From NCBI GenBank assembly GCA_029552825.1, contig JAKPDL010000103.1, positions 1 to 35,896 on the forward strand: a DNA stretch of 35,896 bases, given 5' to 3'. Position 1 is the stretch's first letter, and the number at the start of each line of letters is the position of its first letter. Shown piece by piece: positions 33,724 through 35,896 of this stretch. This DNA comes from Bacteroidota bacterium (GTDB lineage Bacteria > Bacteroidota > Bacteroidia > Bacteroidales > VadinHA17). The position numbers and the translations under genes are program-made. Below the pieces are notes generated by a model. That model did no database searches, had not been told where the DNA came from, and was given only the letters and a program-made list of their open reading frames with translations.

Positions 33724-34200
33724 ATGAGAAAGTTATATATTATTTTAATACTGGTTGTTCTTATTCCCTTCACCTCGTGCCGATGGTTTAAAGGGAAAGG
33801 CATATTTGGCAGAAAAGTTGATACAATGGCTGTGTGGCAGGCGAAGCAGGACAGTATCAGGATAGCTGATTCATTGAGGGCGGTTCAGGAAAGAATAGCA
33901 CTTGAAAATCAACGACTGGAGCAGGAGAGGCTTGCCGAACAACAGAGGCTTGAGTGGGAAAGAAAATACAAGTACAATATTATTGTTGGCAGTTTTATTA
34001 CACCTGAATATGCAAGGAATTGTCTGGCAGATTACCAGGCAAAAGGATATACAAATGCCAGGATTATACCTCTTGAAAATACAAGGTTTGAGATGGTTTC
34101 TGCTGAGGCGCATGACAATTTCCGCACTGCCGTAAACCGTTTGAAGCAGTTTCAGGATACCGTTGCATTCGATGCATGGCTTTATATTTACAGCAAATAA
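33724..34200 (+). CDS. SPOR-domain lipoprotein
   Basis: 158 aa. A lipoprotein signal peptide ends at Cys19 (LIPFTSC). A charged coiled-coil stretch (about 40-80: RIADSLRAVQERIALENQRL, then EQERLAEQQRLEWER) leads to a SPOR domain (82-158: YNIIVGSFITPEYARNCL, GYTNARII, NFRTAVNRLKQFQD). SPOR domains bind denuded glycan strands of peptidoglycan, often at the division site. The protein is probably tethered to the outer membrane with the coiled coil reaching to the wall. It stands alone between divergent and convergent neighbours, with its own good promoter. Confidence 0.88.
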   Translation: MRKLYIILILVVLIPFTSCRWFKGKGIFGRKVDTMAVWQAKQDSIRIADSLRAVQERIALENQRLEQERLAEQQRLEWERKYKYNIIVGSFITPEYARNCLADYQAKGYTNARIIPLENTRFEMVSAEAHDNFRTAVNRLKQFQDTVAFDAWLYIYSK

Positions 34201-34219
34201 TTTTTACCAGTTACCCGCA

Positions 34220-35488
34220 TCAGGATTTATAAACTGTCTGTTCCCTGTCGGAACCTACTGATATCAGGGTTACAGGTACACCTGTTTCTTTTTCAATAAA
34301 CTCCACATATTTTTTGAGAGTTTCAGGCAGATCATCATATTTTTTTATGTTGGATATATCTTCCTGCCAGCCCGGGAATTCGCGGTAAACAGGTTCTGTT
34401 TTACAAACGTTATATTCAAAAGGCACTTCTTCAGATTCTTCCCCGTTAATTTTGTATGAAGTACAAACTCTAACGGATCCGAGCCCGGATAATACATCGG
34501 CCTTTGTCATAAAGAGTCTGGTAACACCATTGATCATTATTGCATATTTGAGGGCGGGAAGGTCAAGCCAGCCACATCTTCGTGGGCGGCCCGTTGTAGC
34601 ACCAAATTCAACTCCTCTTTTCCTGATTTCTTCTCCTGTTTCATCAGTCAGTTCAGTAGGGAAGGGCCCGCTACCTACTCTGGTGCAGTACGCTTTAAAG
34701 ATTCCAAATACCTCGCCGGCTCTTGCAGGAGATACACCAAGTCCGGTAAACGCCCCTGCGCTTATTGTATTAGAGGATGTAACATATGGATATGTCCCAA
34801 AATCTATGTCAAGCATCGTTCCCTGTGCACCTTCGGCAAGAATTTTTTTATTATTTCTGATCATTTCATTCAGAAAGTACTCACTGTTGATAAGCTTAAA
34901 TTCCCTGAGCAGTTCCACTCCTTCAAACCATCCCTCCTCGTAATCACTCAGATTAAATTCAAAACCCAAACCGGCCGCAGTTCTCAGATGCATTTCAAGA
35001 ACCCTTTTATACAGCTCTTTAAAATCCTTCCGCACTATATCACCAACCCTTATTCCGTTTCTTGCTGCCTTGTCGGTATATGCAGGACCTATACCCTTAA
35101 GGGTGGAACCTATTTTTGAACTACCTTTTACATGTTCAGATGCGGCATCAAGTATTCTGTGACCCGGTAATATAAGATGAGCTCTCTTTGAAATTATTAC
35201 TCTTTTTTTAATCTCTTCAAGGGGAATACCCAGACTGTTCACTTCCTGTTTGAAAACAGCAGGATCAAGTACAACACCATTTCCTACCAGATTTAATTTG
35301 CCTTCCCGGAAAATTCCCGATGGAATCAAATGCAAAATATATTTTACATTGTTGAACACAATTGAATGCCCTGCATTCGGACCGCCCTGGAACCTGGCAA
35401 TTATGTCATAATCAGGGCTTAAAGCATCGACAATTTTTCCTTTTCCTTCATCACCCCATTGCAAACCAAGTAGAATATCTATTTTCAT
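34220..35488 (-). CDS. purA: Adenylosuccinate synthetase
   Basis: GTP-dependent joining of IMP and aspartate, first step from IMP to AMP. 422 aa. The N-terminal GLQWGDEGKGKIVD carries the catalytic Asp13, and GGPNAGHSIV carries His41, as in E. coli. Also present are GIGPAYTDKAARNGIRVGD, LAEGAQGTMLDIDFGTYPYV and GVEFGATTGRPRRCGWLDL. The gene converges with the SPOR gene (19 bp between them). TAACTTGTG with TTG about 15 bp before it upstream is only a fair promoter match. Confidence 0.97.
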   Translation of the reverse strand: MKIDILLGLQWGDEGKGKIVDALSPDYDIIARFQGGPNAGHSIVFNNVKYILHLIPSGIFREGKLNLVGNGVVLDPAVFKQEVNSLGIPLEEIKKRVIISKRAHLILPGHRILDAASEHVKGSSKIGSTLKGIGPAYTDKAARNGIRVGDIVRKDFKELYKRVLEMHLRTAAGLGFEFNLSDYEEGWFEGVELLREFKLINSEYFLNEMIRNNKKILAEGAQGTMLDIDFGTYPYVTSSNTISAGAFTGLGVSPARAGEVFGIFKAYCTRVGSGPFPTELTDETGEEIRKRGVEFGATTGRPRRCGWLDLPALKYAIMINGVTRLFMTKADVLSGLGSVRVCTSYKINGEESEEVPFEYNVCKTEPVYREFPGWQEDISNIKKYDDLPETLKKYVEFIEKETGVPVTLISVGSDREQTVYKS

Positions 35489-35786
35489 TTTAAGTCTGTA
35501 GGTTTAAAAAATGCTTCACAAGTTACGAATAAATTTAAATCAAGAACCGATTACTGAAATGTTGTTAATAAATGAAAAATAGGTCTTGCTGTAATGCAAC
35601 AGCTGGATTTATTTTAATATCGCAAAGCGTAATGGTTCAACAAATTAGACTTCTAATTTAAATTAGTTGTTAAATACTGGTTTAAATTGATTGTTGAATA
35701 CTATTTGAAATAAGAAATAAAATTTATATTTTTATAATGCTATTTAAGAAAGAACAAGTTGTGCAACTTTTTTTCTGTAAAATCAT
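35489..35786. other. Intergenic region upstream of purA with AT-rich repeats
   Basis: No gene was found here. It holds CTAATTTAAATTAG (a perfect 14-bp palindrome, 35654-35667), ATTAGACTTCTAAT just before it, and a 20-bp imperfect direct repeat with a 24-bp period (35667-35686 and 35691-35710; TTGTTAAATACT / TTGTTGAATACT). These could be regulator sites for purA or the gene to the right; no match to a known operator was recognised. Confidence 0.45.
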
Positions 35787-35896
35787 TTAAGCCACGATTA
35801 ATTTTTTGACACTTAGAGAAGTATCCGAAGGAAGAGGAGCATGCTCCTCTTCCTTCGGAGCGTTTTCTTTTTCCCATATCCAGAGAGGTTCCATTT
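35787..35896 (-). CDS. Probable C-terminal end of a gene running in from the right
   Basis: The minus-strand frame open at the window edge reads 36 codons to TAA (35789-35787). The residues (MEPLWIWEKENAP, KEEEHAPLPSDTSL, SVKKLIVA) are a natural mix of charged and hydrophobic type, unlike the two other frames, which are Ser/Arg-rich or run into Lys/Phe. An ATG lies at 35894, but a longer protein continuing beyond the window is more likely. The frame runs through the perfect palindrome at 35824-35859. I do not recognise the family. Confidence 0.4.
   Translation of the reverse strand, partial: MEPLWIWEKENAPKEEEHAPLPSDTSLSVKKLIVA
35824..35859. repeat. Perfect 36-bp palindrome
   Basis: TCCGAAGGAAGAGGAGCA followed by its exact reverse complement, with no unpaired centre. 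On the plus strand GCGTTTTCTTTTT follows, as for an intrinsic terminator, but no plus-strand gene precedes it. On the minus strand it is read as protein (KEEEHAPLP region). Confidence 0.8.

Noticed and set aside
1-35896. tRNA, rRNA, riboswitch, insertion sequence or prophage
   Set aside because: No cloverleaf, rRNA core, known riboswitch pattern, transposase or phage gene was found by reading the intergenic regions and frames.

Overview
The window comes from a member of the Bacteroidota, probably a Bacteroidales or Marinilabiliales-like anaerobe. The evidence is: no Shine-Dalgarno sequence at most starts; promoter-like sites of the TTTG / TAnnTTTG type (best at 33645-33676); outer-membrane barrel proteins ending in an aromatic residue; Sec lipoproteins; a methylmalonyl-CoA epimerase; an archaeal-type (type 3) ProRS; and AT-rich intergenic DNA. 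No rRNA, tRNA, transposase, phage gene or cas gene was seen. Species cannot be told from sequence alone.

Layout. 1-1718: the leader-distal part of a type I-C CRISPR array (27 repeats, the first cut by the window edge; 26 spacers). Leader and cas genes should lie left of base 1. 1835-2206: a small hypothetical gene. 2383-2586: the decayed C-terminus of an outer-membrane barrel gene with its old terminator. 2833-5382: a GH9 lipoprotein. 5383-5997: non-coding, with six related 13-nt hairpins plus larger inverted repeats. 5998-9174: a soluble hybrid sensor kinase, behind nth. 10010-13305: a tightly coupled aroB-aroA-aroC operon, ending stop-on-stop against tilS. 13302-17347 (minus): a gene of unknown function, an Omp85-like barrel and tilS. 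17459-18934: proS. 19036-23354: two tyrosine-rich exported proteins and a FadL/OMPP1-type barrel. 23417-26818 (minus): larC-larE-larB-wbqC, three of which make the nickel-pincer (NPN) cofactor. 27002-29484: a Tat-exported DUF362 protein and a NapH-NapG-like fusion ferredoxin. 29531-35488: mce, pepD, an acyl-CoA synthetase, a SPOR lipoprotein and purA. 35787-35896: the probable tail of a further minus-strand gene.

How the parts fit. Most genes are housekeeping (shikimate pathway, DNA repair, tRNA charging and modification, purine synthesis, propionate/methylmalonyl metabolism). Four parts are less ordinary: (1) the tyrosine-rich pair, the only genes here with strong GGGAGG-type Shine-Dalgarno sequences, which suggests special translational control; (2) a membrane protein joining a NapH-like quinol-side half to a NapG-like, probably periplasmic, four-cluster half, next to a Tat-exported DUF362 protein; (3) a nickel-pincer cofactor set with no lactate racemase, divergent from that redox pair; (4) the six-copy hairpin cluster, whose stems vary in a compensatory way. 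All functional calls rest on motif recognition by eye; no database search was run.
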